In this document: positions 1 through 10,339 of the stretch, piece after piece | Layout: the number at the start of each line of letters is the position of its first letter | Numbering within the stretch: the stretch's first letter is position 1 | Assembly (NCBI GenBank): GCA_031308135.1 | Contig: JAHLJT010000631.1 | Coordinates: 229,362,636 to 229,426,635 of the forward strand | DNA length: 64,000 bases | Direction: 5' to 3' | DNA from: Acheta domesticus | Lineage: Eukaryota > Arthropoda > Insecta > Orthoptera > Gryllidae | Made by a program: the position numbers and the translations under genes | Notes under the pieces: generated by a model | What the model saw: the letters and a program-made list of their open reading frames with translations, nothing else | Told to the model about the DNA's origin: nothing | The model's database searches: none

Positions 1-111
1 TGGTCTGAGTCGAAGTTCTGCGATTTTTTAAAAACATTCAATTAATTTTTGGGAGATACTTTTTATTAAGCCCCAGGGACATTTTTCAACATTTTCTCAA
101 AAATGTCAACC

Positions 112-755
112 AGGATAGGTGGCTCAGTGCATCAAACTGATGTCACTACAATGCCTCTGACCGAGAGGTGCTAGGTTCGAGTCCCGACGGTGGCAGGATT
201 TTTCAACACTAGCTTTGTCAGTTAGATGTAGAATTCAACCGATGTCTGACGGAAAATTCTAGCGACCGGCTGCTCTGATTGGAAGTTTTCCGTAGTTTCT
301 CCGATCAACATCAAACGAATGCCGAAGAAATTCCCTAACAAACGGACCTCGCGCGATATTTCCTTCCTCTTCCTTGTCCTATCTTCACACACACACACAC
401 CAACTTGCACAACACTACCATATATGCTGGGAGACCAGTGGGAGGATTGGAACTTGTCCCGGCTGTGGGCCGTGCACTGCTGGTGGGAGATACCTTGTTA
501 AGAAAGAACCCGGCAAGCCGACAGGTAAATCGGTCGGTGATTTAGAGCTTGTCCCGGCTGGGGTGGTGCCCCGCTGGTGGCAGATACCTGGTTGGGAAGC
601 CCCGCTAGTGGACGGAAGGTCAGCGCCGGATCTCGCCATCGGCATAGCGGGCAACATCTCTTCCACCTCACGATGAAATAAACATGCATTGCACTTACGG
701 GACTAATGACCAAAGCAGTTGACGCGCCCAAAATCACTAACAATCAATCAAAACA
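112..755 (+). mobile_element. tRNA-derived SINE-like element
   Basis: A GGTGGCTCAGTGC A-box-like motif at about 118-130 is followed by GGTTCGAGTCC, a pol III B box, at 174-184. Downstream are a CA microsatellite (about 389-402) and a body containing CTTGTCCCGGCTG. A related copy lies at 60341-60735 and a reversed 3' part at 63117-63262. The surrounding DNA is family R on both sides, so it appears inserted there. The 3' boundary is approximate, and a clear target duplication was not resolved. Confidence 0.65.
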
Positions 756-1230
756 TTACTCCAAATACTTTCCTTAAATTAATTGTAAGAATAAAGTAAA
801 ATTCACTCAAGGTGGCATAGCTCTTATTTTCATTGCTGACTGATTTTGGGAAAATTGCAAAAGTTCGAATTTTTTTTCGGCGTCTTCCTACAACTACAAA
901 ATTGAAGATAGAGATTTTCCCTTAAAATTATATTTGTTCTCCATACTTAGTTCTTTCAATAAGGTCATGCACATTTTTTTGAAATTTTTAGTAGTTTTCG
1001 CGCAATATTGAGGGCAATTTGTGCAATTTTTAAAAATTACAAGAACAAGATTTTCTCAAAATCGACTTCAACTTTTTTCCTTAAACTTTTGGAAAGGATA
1101 GTACCTAATGTACTCTGAGATGACATAAACGCCATATTGCTCTATTCCTTTGTTTTTTCAAACTTACAAAAATGTAATTCTTTGACTAGCCTTCATTTAG
1201 TAAATATTTTCTTTAACGGCGATTTGTTCA

Positions 1231-1380
1231 TATTAGGGAACTTTTGCCACCTCGAACGTTAAGTACTATCGATCTTTTGCGCATGCGCAGATGCACCAAA
1301 GTGATGCGAAACTTGCACTGCGATCATGAGCAGAAGATCGATAGTACGTAACGTTCGAGGGTGCAAAAACTTCCTACTAT
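1231..1380. repeat. Fold-back element, arms of about 50 nt
   Basis: Left arm 1231-1280 and right arm 1330-1380 are inverted repeats sharing the core CTCGAACGTT and GTACTATCGATCTT, with few mismatches. The loop of about 50 nt contains GCGCATGCGC. It interrupts family R, so it looks like a small inserted MITE-like hairpin. Confidence 0.75.
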
Positions 1381-1830
1381 TACATTTACGAGTACATGTG
1401 CTTAACATTATGTCTTAAAAGTTCCTCGACAACTCAGATGTTTTCTGTGAAAATGAACTGAAACTTCCGAATTTGTACAAATGTTCAAACGCCATTTTCT
1501 CAAATTGCTTCTTCAAACTTTTCGTACGAATGCTATTTGCATTCTTTAAGTTAACATAAAATTAATTTGGCTGAATTTTTTTGATTTTTCAAAAAATAAA
1601 TAAATGTATTTTTAAGTGTCTCTCACGCCATTAATATTCACATTTCCAGAAATTTTATACATTATTACATTTGTGAGTAGAAGTGCTTTAAATGTCACCA
1701 AATGAAGTTGTTCGAAAACTCGAAAGATTCTTGTGAAAATTCCGAAGCTTCCATTTCGCATTTACAGTAACGCTTTAAACGCCATTTTCTTAAGAGCGGC
1801 TCCAAATTTATCAATGAAAATTCCTATATA

Positions 1831-2084
1831 TACTGCGATTTTTCTAAGAAGAGCTCTCAAGATAACTCAAATCCCATCTTCGCAATGGAATATGTCACGG
1901 CATTTCGCGTCTTTCTCACTCGTTCCGCTAGATTTCGCAGAATCGCGACCGTATGAAGCAGTGCTTGCGATCATGCGATTTCTACCGGCCAAGACCGAGA
2001 AAAGACGCGAAATGCCGTGACATATTCCATCGCGAAGATGGGATTTGAGTTATCTTGAGAGCTCTTCTTAGAAAAATCGCAGTA
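1831..2084. repeat. Near-perfect long hairpin, arms of about 88 nt
   Basis: Left arm 1831-1917 and right arm 1997-2084 are reverse complements with about one substitution (cgcAatgg against cgcGatgg) and a one-base indel. The spacer is about 80 nt. It lies inside the reverse-oriented R copy. A transcript across it would fold into a long double-stranded stem. It may be a fold-back transposon or a hairpin RNA source; the sequence alone cannot decide. Confidence 0.85.
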
Positions 2085-2294
2085 TAGGACGAAGTTTTAC
2101 TCTTCTTTAATATCCTAAAAGTAATATTTCGTATCTACCATTAAGAAGCTGAAAAATGAGAAAAGTTCAAAAAATGTATTTTGGGCGGCGATAGATGTCA
2201 GCAAGATGGTCAGAGATGGGGAAAGATGGTAAAACTGGCCCAGACCAAAGATATTAGATTACTATGAGAAAGTATGTGCAATTTGTCCTAAAGT

Positions 2295-3244
2295 ACGAAA
2301 ACGTTTTAAAAAATTCGATTCGGTTATTTTACTGGAAAAAGGATTAACCAGGTGAATTCTATCAAGGTGACAAACGCCGTTTTGAAATGATAAATCGAAT
2401 CGTAGGATAAAAGAGCTCTTTCGTTATCTCCGCTTGTTTTTTCCGGTAGTGAAATGGGTAATGGAAGATCTTAGAAGTACAATATATCTAAAATACGGAT
2501 GTGAGGAGCTGGAATATGGGTGATATTTACGCCAATTAGTTCAGATTTTTTCTGTTTTGAAATACAGCACCAAAGCGGGATCGGTGTTTTGAGTGATACC
2601 TCAGACATTCTATATGATGGTATTCGAATGAAGATGGAATATGTGAATAAGATAATAGTTTTATAGTACTATTAAAGATGATACGAGACCGTTTTACCCC
2701 TATTACAGCATCACTAGTTTCATATGTGGGAAAAATATCTTGAGATGCGAAGTGACGGAAGCATCAACGAAGTGACGGGGTGTCTGGCTTGCTGCCCCCG
2801 AGAGTTCAGCCTTCTTGCCCGGCTCGCCGTGCCGGCTGACCGCGCCGCCGGCAACAATGTCCCGGCGGGCGTGGAAGGGGAAGGGGGAGTGGGGTGAGGT
2901 GTTTTTCGAAAACTTCACTTACCGTCGCTCCTATTTATCCGATTTGCATGTTGAACGGCGTTGGATTCTGGACAGCGTGTCGCCATCGCGCTATAAGCCC
3001 ACATTTTTGAAATTGTTCCCGGAAGTACGAGAAAAATTTTAAAAAATCGAGTTTCTGCTAGTTTTTTTTGAAAAAAGGCTCGTAGCGTAAATTCTAATTA
3101 TAAACAGAGTCAAATGCCGTTTACAGATCGAAAATCGGACCATTTGTTCAGACGTTATCGGTAAAGTAAATTCCTGTGATGGTGCTGCGATCTATTGAAT
3201 TTTCCTACAAGTTTATTTTCGGTACATTTAAGCCTTATAGCAAA
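2295..3244. other. Spacer with a GC-rich block and a diverged internal duplication
   Basis: No gene recognised. About 2770-2900 is markedly GC-rich compared with its AT-rich surroundings. Stretches near 2281-2410 and 3011-3150 look like diverged copies of one another (shared AAGTACGA, TTTTAAAAAAT, AAACGCCGTTT-like text). CATCACTAGT at about 2688-2697 resembles an isolated family R end in reverse orientation. Confidence 0.4.
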
Positions 3245-4453
3245 GTGCACAGTGAAATATAATTTTCAGTATTGTTTAGTATTACCACCAACATGAGTTT
3301 GCAATTGCCTCATAGCACTGTAAACCAAAAACTGACCAAAATCGCCGAAATGCGGGCATTTCCCTATGCCATTAAGCGGCCTGAAGGACTCGCGAATGTT
3401 CGGCGACCAGCGCTCCAGCGGCCCCGCCAATGTGAAACTTCGTTCGTTCGCTGGCTCATAAGGATTGGCGAAGTGCCGCGGCTGTTAGGCATACTAGCGT
3501 GGCATGCATTAAAAAATCTAAAAGGTTTACCATAACTGCTCCTATTATACAAAAAGTGTTGGCAACTATTTATAAAATTATGTAGACAGTTATCTCATCA
3601 CAGAATCCTTGTAGTTGTATTCTGAGAAGATAAGGCTTCGAGTGGACTCCAGTGGATAGTAAGTAGTTTCCGAGTACCAATGTCAAATCAATCCCACACA
3701 CTACGTTTCATATCAATTTTGTACGTCATGAAATGTATTACATTTAGAACTTACATTTATATTTGAAATAAAATTTCTAAGAATACAGTAATCATATAAA
3801 ACAATTCACTTTCTCGTGATATCAGATATGAAACCGACATTTTGTTTAGATAAGTAACAGATGATTAAGCGATTTCCAGCAAAAATTGTTTTATTATGAA
3901 CTTAAAGAATAGGAACAAAGGATCAAGCAACTCTCTTATGTGAATCTCTTAAAAATAATGTTATTAAAGGAGTAATGATAATATAATAATGACACTACAG
4001 AGAACCAAAACATATCATATAAAATATGGTCTATATTTTAAATAAAACAGTATTGTAATGTACATAATATAAATGCAGCATCGTTCCTAACTTTACCCTA
4101 TGTTTTCTTTCTAGAGAGTTTACTGAGAATACACCACAATGAAAAATGATATTTATGTCTTATGACGGTTATTACACAATTCAGCGTAATGTGTAACATG
4201 CGACTCTTACAGTAACCCACTGAGGAAGAAACTGCTGTGACGATTGTGACCTACTTCCTGTTTTGGCTAAAGTAGTGGTTTTACTACAAGCCCTCTTGAC
4301 CTGAAAAACTATACTCATGAGTTGGGGCATGCAAAAATATATAATTCAATTAATTGAAATGTTACTTCATTATTCCGATTTGACTGTATTAATGACGTTT
4401 GCATGATTTATACTAAAATTGAAAATATTATCTGATTCTGTTTTTTCTTTCAG
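3245..4453. other. Non-coding stretch at the start of copy A
   Basis: It matches 31206-32411 in copy B. A GC-rich piece at about 3355-3500 has short open frames, but one- and two-base indels against copy B break them. The rest is AT-rich with nothing recognisable. Confidence 0.4.
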
Positions 4454-4588
4454 GATGGAAAATTGTTTTATATTCATCTCTTTCCGTCCTTTTCTGTTTT
4501 GCCATACTTGTCATTTCAGGCAAATATCTTTATGTTGTCAACAATACGCACGCTCTCTACATCAAATTCAGGTCCTCGTCCAAAAAAA
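4454..4588 (+). CDS. Putative internal exon with a membrane-spanning segment (copy A)
   Basis: A pyrimidine-rich acceptor (TTTTTTCTTTCAG) precedes 4454 and a consensus donor GTAAGT begins at 4589. Read from the third base, the 44 codons begin WKIVLYSSLSVLFCFAIL, a hydrophobic helix, then run through a polar stretch to FRSSSKK. This fits a membrane segment followed by a basic juxtamembrane end. The exon leaves one base over, which fits the two leading bases of the candidate exon at 5428, giving an in-phase join. No protein family is recognised. In copy B the same segment has a 2-bp insertion and no donor. The donor here lies at a deletion junction, so it may be new. Another frame beginning MENCFIF is also open, so the frame is uncertain. 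Confidence 0.4.
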
Positions 4589-4591
4589 GTA

Positions 4592-5377
4592 AGTACATTA
4601 AGCACTATCCTTATCGAAAGGTGAAGATTTGGAGCAGTTTTTGAGAAAATCTTGTGTATTTTTTAAAATACACATTGCACGCGATATTGCGCGAATACTA
4701 CTAAAATTTTTAAAAAAATGTACAAGATCTTAATGAAAGAACGCGCTATGGAAACAAGTTTTATTTGAAGGAAAAAACTTCTATCGTCAATTTTGTAGTT
4801 GGAGGTAGATGCCGAAAAAATTCGAACTTTTACAGATTTTGAAAATTCAGAGTTAACCGTGAAAATCGAAAATATGCCATAATTAGAAGTGTATTTTAAT
4901 CTATTCTTACAAGAAATTTAAAGAACAAATTTGGAGCCGGTTTTCAGAAAATTTTGAAAATGTCCGGTGAGCTTCATGTAAAGTATACAGAATTATTTAT
5001 AATACCTTTTTCAATTTTTAGAATCTTTTTCAAAATCTCAAAGCTTTTGCTGGAACCAGATCGATAGGGGTTTCTTCAATTTGAAAAAAAATCTTACGTA
5101 TGGTTTAGGCGCTAGTGGTGTTCACAGGCCGACGGATAGACAGACGTTTTGCTTTCAGTTGGTTTTTCGGTATCAAGGACCCACAAAATAGGGATTCTGG
5201 CTACACCATGTGTAAGATGATTGTTTTATTAATTTAAGAACTGGATTTATCCACTTTTACGTTATCACGCTCCGGCAATTACTATTTTTCTGCCATTTTT
5301 TTCGCGCAGCATTACATAACTTTCCTATACTATGTTTATTGCTCTGTATATACGTAAGTATACGGGAGAGTAAAAGG
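4592..5377 (+). mobile_element. Family R repeat, truncated copy (R-b, copy A)
   Basis: It matches the right-hand half of the fuller copy at 33205-34588. Shared parts are the TTTAGGCGCTAGTGGTGTTC block near 5106, the CGCAGCATTACATAACTTTCC block near 5308 and the end GTATACGGGAGAGTAA. It begins abruptly within R, just after the exon ending at 4588, which shows that the left half was deleted in copy A. It lies in the presumed intron between 4588 and 5428. Confidence 0.75.
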
Positions 5378-5427
5378 GATAGTAACATGACAGGGGAAAC
5401 GATAGCCAAGAACAAACAACGCCCTAG

Positions 5428-5547
5428 CTGCGAATGTCCATTGCATCTCGATACATCTAACTTCTAATGCGGTGCCAACGGACGATGAAAAATATGCAAT
5501 ATTTTTTGAATTTAGCAAATTCAAGGACTTTGCATCATACGAAAAAG
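5428..5547 (+). CDS. Putative 120-nt internal exon (copy A)
   Basis: Acceptor CCCTAG precedes 5428 and donor GTATGT follows 5547. After two leading bases the frame has 39 codons including TSNAVPTDDEKYAIFFEF and ending KDFASYEK, with one base over. The copy B counterpart (34641-34760) has the same length, the same splice dinucleotides and an open frame with several amino-acid changes (VHCIS to AHCMS, KYAIFF to KYVTFF, ASYEK to ATYEK). Conservation of length and frame in DNA that is rich in indels supports coding. The family is not recognised. It joins in phase to the exon at 4454-4588. Confidence 0.45.
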
Positions 5548-7021
5548 GTATGTTAGAGGCGTCATTATAAGAAAATAATACAGTAAAACTTACAGAATGT
5601 TGGAATAATTACAAACTCATTAGACGATATTGATGAAAATGTCTTACATTTAGAACTATCTCTAAAACACTTCTAGAATTGCTAAATCATATTTCCCAAA
5701 TCAAACAATTTTTTATCGTGAAGACAAGGAAAACATCCCCGTCATTATACAAATAATTGATAAAACAAACCAAACGCAAAACTCAATTTATCTCAATTTC
5801 TTACCCTTGCTCCCTCTTTAACTGGAGGTCTCGAGTACCATACGCAGGTGAAATACCTTAAATATACACATTTAGATTTTGGAATAATGTCAATGCGTGA
5901 TATGATCGTGTTGATTATATATAAGATTCAAATTTTATTACTTTTACGAAAATAATGCACTCGCGTGATAGTGTGACTCCTGTGGTAATGACGCATTTGG
6001 GAACGTTAACCCAAGCTGTCTGTGCCAAATGCGAGGGGAGTGGGCAATTTAATTATCCCATCGGCACTTCTCTCAAATAAACTCTGGAGCTCTTTGCAAG
6101 ACACGAGCTCTTTCTAGTATCATGAGTAAGATATTGTTTTGTTTCGTGTGCTTCACAGGTTTGTATGACATCATAGTTGTGCGCCGATAAATACCAAGAA
6201 ATTGCACCCCGCAAAGAGACGAACTTTCTTCGTGAGAGTATGTATAATATTCGAATTTACATTCTAAATAAATGAAAGCTCACACGTTACATACATATCT
6301 ACAGTTTTCATATTGACCTTTTCTCATACAATTCTCATAACAATAATTATATTTTATATTAATTATAAGATGAATGACAAGATCAATTAGTTTGGCAAAT
6401 TTTACAAGTACGATAAAACTTAACTAATATATTTTTAAAAGGAGAAAAATATTAGCAATTGATAATATGAGTATGAGTGAAAGGTTAAACATGAGAAGGG
6501 AGTTAACAATAGGTGGGCACGAACAGATTTGCCTACAGGGCAAAGCGGCGTGCATGCCCTCAGACATCGGCGACGAGAAACAAGAGGAGAAGCGACGATT
6601 GACGGAAGTTGCTAAAATTGTATTACAACATACTATTTGACACATACTGACGAAAAACTAAGCAGTTTCTTAGCAAGTCAGAGGTGACAATAGTTTCGTT
6701 AGATACTCAGGAAGATTGGAAACAAGCAAAAGCAATTAAAGATCCAATTTTGACTGAAAATGCAAATATGTGAATAAATATTTGGGCTGAAAATAAGCAA
6801 ATCTGTAAGTGATTACGTTAATTCGCAATTTCTCATGTCAGGCGTAACGACTATATTCTCTTACTCAGTGCCTCATTGCTTGCGACACAGCAGACGACAT
6901 GCGACGGGAAAGGAAGCATCTTCAGTATTCACATGTGCCATCTCATTGTCAGAACAGCCATTTTCGCGCTCCAGAAACCCATTTTCCACACACTCAACCG
7001 CAGCATTTTTGCTGCTGTAAA
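5548..7021. other. Probable intronic or intergenic DNA, copy A
   Basis: AT-rich, with a counterpart at 34761-36208. A 57-codon ATG frame at 6467-6640 is broken in copy B by loss of 26 bp (between GCCT and CAGACATC), so I do not call it coding. Near 6678-6806 a short open stretch containing DTQEDWKQAKAIKDP, followed by GTAAGTG, has an in-frame stop in both copies. Confidence 0.35.
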
Positions 7022-7802
7022 TCAAGAGTTTAATGTATTTACGTAGATGTTTGCCACATTCGAAAGAGGCAGTCATTAAAATTAGAAAGGATTTCTCGTT
7101 TTAAAGAAATGATAATGTTGGAGATGGAATTTCGTACTACTCCATCGTGATGGCACCGGTTAAATAAGGACTGGAATACTGATGCCCTAGAACGGAATAG
7201 AAAGTTTACTAAAAATACCTGGGCTACTACTTCGGCGTTTGGATGAGTACCTTTACAAGGGGCCACGCCTGAACGCTGGGCAGTCTCAGCCGGCGGGAGG
7301 AAATGAGTCAGATGACATGACTAATGCACAACCTCCTCGAAATCTCTGAATAGGGAAAGAGGTATTGCAAGAGGCTCTCTGAAGTTTAATGTGATGCATT
7401 GTAAAAACAAATACAGAATAACTAGATCCATAAGTAAACCGTAAGAAAATAAATCAAAACCCCCCAAACATATTATAAACCCTCAATATTTCCACTCCAA
7501 TTAATAGACAATATATAAATTCCATCAAAAAATATAAACTGAACCATTCACCAAAATATTCTATTTAAAAAAGAAAGAGGTATCATAAACATTAACATAA
7601 AAATAAACTTTAACATCGTAATACCATAAAAGATTGAATATATTTGGTGGTATTTAGTATTTAGCCGGTGCCATTGCGATGGAGTAGTATGAAATTCCAT
7701 CTCCAACATTATCATTTCTTTAAAACGAGAAATCCTTTCTAATTTTAATGAATGCCTCTTTCGAAAGTGGTAATAATTCACATAAATATATTAAACTCTT
7801 AG
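7022..7802. repeat. Large inverted repeat, arms of about 145 nt (copy A)
   Basis: The left arm at about 7022-7168, which includes AAAATTAGAAAGGATTTCTC and TGGAGATGGAATTTC, is repeated in reverse complement at about 7656-7802. The arms are separated by roughly 490 bp of AT-rich DNA and are similar but not identical. The same arrangement is present in copy B, so it predates the duplication. It could be a decayed fold-back element. Confidence 0.7.
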
Positions 7803-8348
7803 GTCGCGTCGAAGCGCGAGGAATCGAAAATGGCCTAAGGTTTAATTAAGAAAGCCTACCTTACCTTACGTTCTTCGAAGAGCGCCTGGCATTGTAAGAT
7901 ATCAATGTCGTAAATCAGGGTTGTTGAGTTAACCGAGTCGCGAGTGTTTTCATTGAAATGAGAATCTGTGTCTAGTATTTGCACAAGACCGGTTGCTTGG
8001 TATTTTTTGTGCGAAAAAGGCGAACTTGGAGGCTCCAGAGATTAAGAATGTGATATACAAATTCAAAATGACATCTTTAAATTATACAGGAAAATGGAGG
8101 TTAATTACCGGCAGCCAAGTATTGAAATAAGTAAACTTCAAAATGCTTTAAACATTTGTTTTTAATCAAGAATACAAATAGACAGTTCCATTAATTTCAA
8201 GCACAAATTGCGCAAAAAATACTATTTTTTTAAAAAAGGAAAGTAAAATGTTGTCCCTCCCCCGATGGGTTAACGCACATTGTTGTGCACGTCTTTGTTT
8301 GTCGCAGTGGTAATCTCAGAGACATTTTTGAAGAGCGAGCGCTGAGGT

Positions 8349-8349
<1 letters not shown>
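7803..8349. other. Non-coding stretch, copy A
   Basis: Matches 36996-37553 in copy B. No reading frame is conserved between copies, and no repeat family is recognised. Confidence 0.35.

Positions 8350-8404
<55 letters not shown>
8350..8404 (+). repeat. Poly-T tract of 55 T
   Basis: An uninterrupted run of 55 T ends directly before an AG acceptor at 8405-8406. In copy B the matching tract (37554-37586) is shorter and broken by A-rich interruptions. If the exon at 8407 is used, this run would be its polypyrimidine tract. Homopolymer length may be inaccurate. Confidence 0.9.
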
Positions 8405-8406
<2 letters not shown>

Positions 8407-8407
<1 letters not shown>

Positions 8408-8455
8408 TCTTGGGAGCCACGCTGGCGGCGCTGCACATCGCCAGTAAGCGCACAG
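8407..8455 (+). CDS. Putative 49-nt exon (copy A)
   Basis: The short GC-rich segment starts after TTTTAG and is followed by GTACC; a second possible donor, GTAAGC, lies at 8444. Shifted by one base, it reads SWEPRWRRCTSP, and either donor keeps it in phase with the exon at 8709. Read from its first base it gives ILGATLAALHIASKRT, which looks protein-like but does not join in frame to 8709. Copy B has the same length, with two substitutions. Its base composition stands out from the AT-rich surroundings. The family is unknown and the frame unresolved. Confidence 0.4.
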
Positions 8456-8708
8456 GTACCACGCAGACTATCAAATTATCGCATACACATCACTAAATGA
8501 AGAGACATTCTATCTCACATTTCACACTTTTCAAAATTCCTCGCTTTCACATTAAACAAAAAAGTTTAGATGTAATTGTGGGTATACATTGTTTGTACAA
8601 TTTCGTTTTCACATAATGTTATAAATAAGTCTTATGTCTTCAAATTTTGTAGAATAAAAATTAATAAAAAATTAAAACTTATTCGAAAATTAATTATAAA
8701 TTTTGCAG

Positions 8709-8861
8709 TACTTTTCTGAGGACAGTTGGAAGATACGCTCCAACTCATTTGTAAATATTCCAGATGAAGAGGCCTGGGGGGATATTAAGATGGATGACCA
8801 GGAGGAATATGAGAACGAAAGCGACAACGACGATGACAATGATGGCGACAGCGAAATCTAA
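8709..8861 (+). CDS. Putative terminal exon with acidic C-terminus (copy A)
   Basis: A TTTTGCAG acceptor precedes 8709. The frame has 50 codons and ends at TAA (8859-8861). It starts YFSEDSWKIRSN, includes NIPDEEAWGDIKMDD, and ends in an acidic tail, ESDNDDDNDGDSEI. The copy B exon (37892-38044) has the same length with three substitutions: one silent, W to R, and E to D. Acidic tails of this kind occur in many unrelated proteins, so no function is given. It is the most convincing host coding segment in the window. It can follow the 49-nt exon in phase but cannot follow the exon at 5428-5547 directly. Confidence 0.6.
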   Translation, partial: YFSEDSWKIRSNSFVNIPDEEAWGDIKMDDQEEYENESDNDDDNDGDSEI

Positions 8862-9984
8862 GTAGTTTCCGAAGAACATGCAAATTACATATACTTTAGC
8901 ATCTGTGTTGTAAATGGGAAGTAAAAGAAATGGCTGAAGACAATAATCACTACACAATTTCTGAGGAAATGGACCACTGGATCAAATGAAAAAGATCTCT
9001 GACATTAAGACGAACGTTGAGCACATTTCGCAAATTATGGCGTTAGCAACAAAATATGGAAATATGCTTGACAATAGTGACTGATCTGGCAGTTAAAATA
9101 GGTAGCGCAAAATGTATAGTTCAAGAAAAGTAACAGAAAGAAGGCAGAGGAAGACTAAGATACGTTGTCACAAATGCTGTCTTCATAACGAGTGATGGAG
9201 ATCGATAATCATGTAATTAAATAGCAAGAAAACTACATGACCATCATCTTCTGATGGAATGAACCTAAAGTATTTATAAAGTAAGTATATTGACTGGCGA
9301 ACGAACGTTAGAAAATTGAGATAAAATTAACGAATTATTCTGTGTTTTATCTGTTCCCCAGTTTTCTATTATAATCCCTACACAGTATTTGAGTAACTGC
9401 AAGAGTGCGTGGCAGTATGAGGTGTCATTCAATTCGTCTCGGTCTCCTGGAGGGGAACTGATGATTTGTTTTCGGATCTGGCCGGAACATTTTAAGAAAT
9501 AAAAAAAGGGTTATGCTTGTTTCAGCGCTGCGATCTTAGTGGATAGTCGGAGAGTTAAACTAATGCCACCCAAATAGATATTTGTAGGTGACGTTGTTTA
9601 AACCCCAGTAATATTCGGTCTACGACGCCATAATATTCTTCTACGAGGATGACGAAACTTGATTGTTCTGGAACATGTGAAACACAACAGAACATGTGAT
9701 GTCAGAACTATCAATAATGATGCTGCTTCGAACCTAAGTATTTCGCCCGGATTACCGTATTTTTAATAATACATTTGCAAACACTTACGTACAGTATTAC
9801 CTTCGAACTTATTTAATTTGAAGAATCAAGTGAATATGAGGAAAACCAGAATTGTGAATAATGTTACAGAACGGAAGAACATGCATATTCGGCTTTGCAC
9901 ATTTATGTTCTTAAGCGTAGAAATAGGAGGAAGAATCTAATGTAATTGTAGAAGGTTTTGGGACAGAATTTTCGGAACCGATAA
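8862..9984. other. Non-coding stretch after the acidic exon, copy A
   Basis: Would be 3' untranslated and intergenic DNA if the exon is real. It matches 38045-39164 in copy B with scattered changes. No open frame is shared by both copies. Confidence 0.35.
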
Positions 9985-10166
9985 TAATTTTATATTGGGA
10001 TTAGAGAATAAGAAATTAAGAAAATGTCAAAAAAAATATACTCTGGGCGGCGATAGATGGCAGCTGGAACGAATATTTGGCAATTTCGAATAGTTAGTCC
10101 AGACCCAAGGAAATAGAAAACTGATACGGGAAAGTCTGTGCCATTCTGTAGCATCACTAGTTACAT
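9985..10166 (-). mobile_element. Family R end fragment (R-c, copy A)
   Basis: It carries the GGGCGGCGATAGATGGCAGC block and the terminal text GATACGGGAAAGTCTGTGCC followed by ATCACTAGT, as at the right end of 53600-55254. Only the terminal 180 bp or so is present. The same fragment is in copy B. Confidence 0.8.
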
Positions 10167-10334
10167 TATGATTTGTTAAAAATCACGACTTAGACGAAAA
10201 TAATTTGTTAACGTTGAACAGAATGCATGGAAATTAGATGGTAGCTTACGAAAATGTTAATATCACATAAACTATAACTTTGAGGGTTACCATCTTTTAC
10301 TCTCGAACAATTCATTTCATTGCCACAAAGTTCA

Positions 10335-10339
10335 AGAAT
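10335..10339 (+). repeat. Target-site duplication of the BEL/Pao element, left
   Basis: AGAAT here and at 18042-18046 flank the element. Copy B has a single AGAAT at the uninterrupted site (GTTCAAGAATGTTTGC, about 39520). Confidence 0.95.

Larger units (their letters stand above)
1..2294 (-). mobile_element. Family R repeat copy (R-a), interrupted by a SINE and two fold-back elements
   Basis: This AT-rich stretch matches the reverse orientation of the full copy at 53600-55254. Shared pieces include the text around AAGCCCC and TTTTCAACATTTTCTCAAA near 70-105, the stretch around TTGAAGATAGAGATTTT at about 900, and the GGGCGGCGATAGATG block near 2180. It begins outside the window. A tRNA-like SINE splits it at about 112-755, and hairpins sit at 1231-1380 and 1831-2084. 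No coding frame of note is present. The outer end is degenerate: GAGAAAGTATGTGCAA near 2268 stands where other copies have GGGAAAGTCTGTGCCA. Confidence 0.65.

Noticed and set aside
174..190. Functional tRNA gene at the GGTTCGAGTCC B box
   Set aside because: No acceptor-stem or anticodon-arm pairing fits. The same sequence recurs with a long shared tail at 60341, so it is a SINE head.
3272..3535. 87-codon frame at the start of copy A
   Set aside because: The counterpart at 31308-31502 is disrupted by indels and does not keep the frame.
8230..8500. Frames containing polylysine or polyphenylalanine
   Set aside because: They are the translated poly-T tract.
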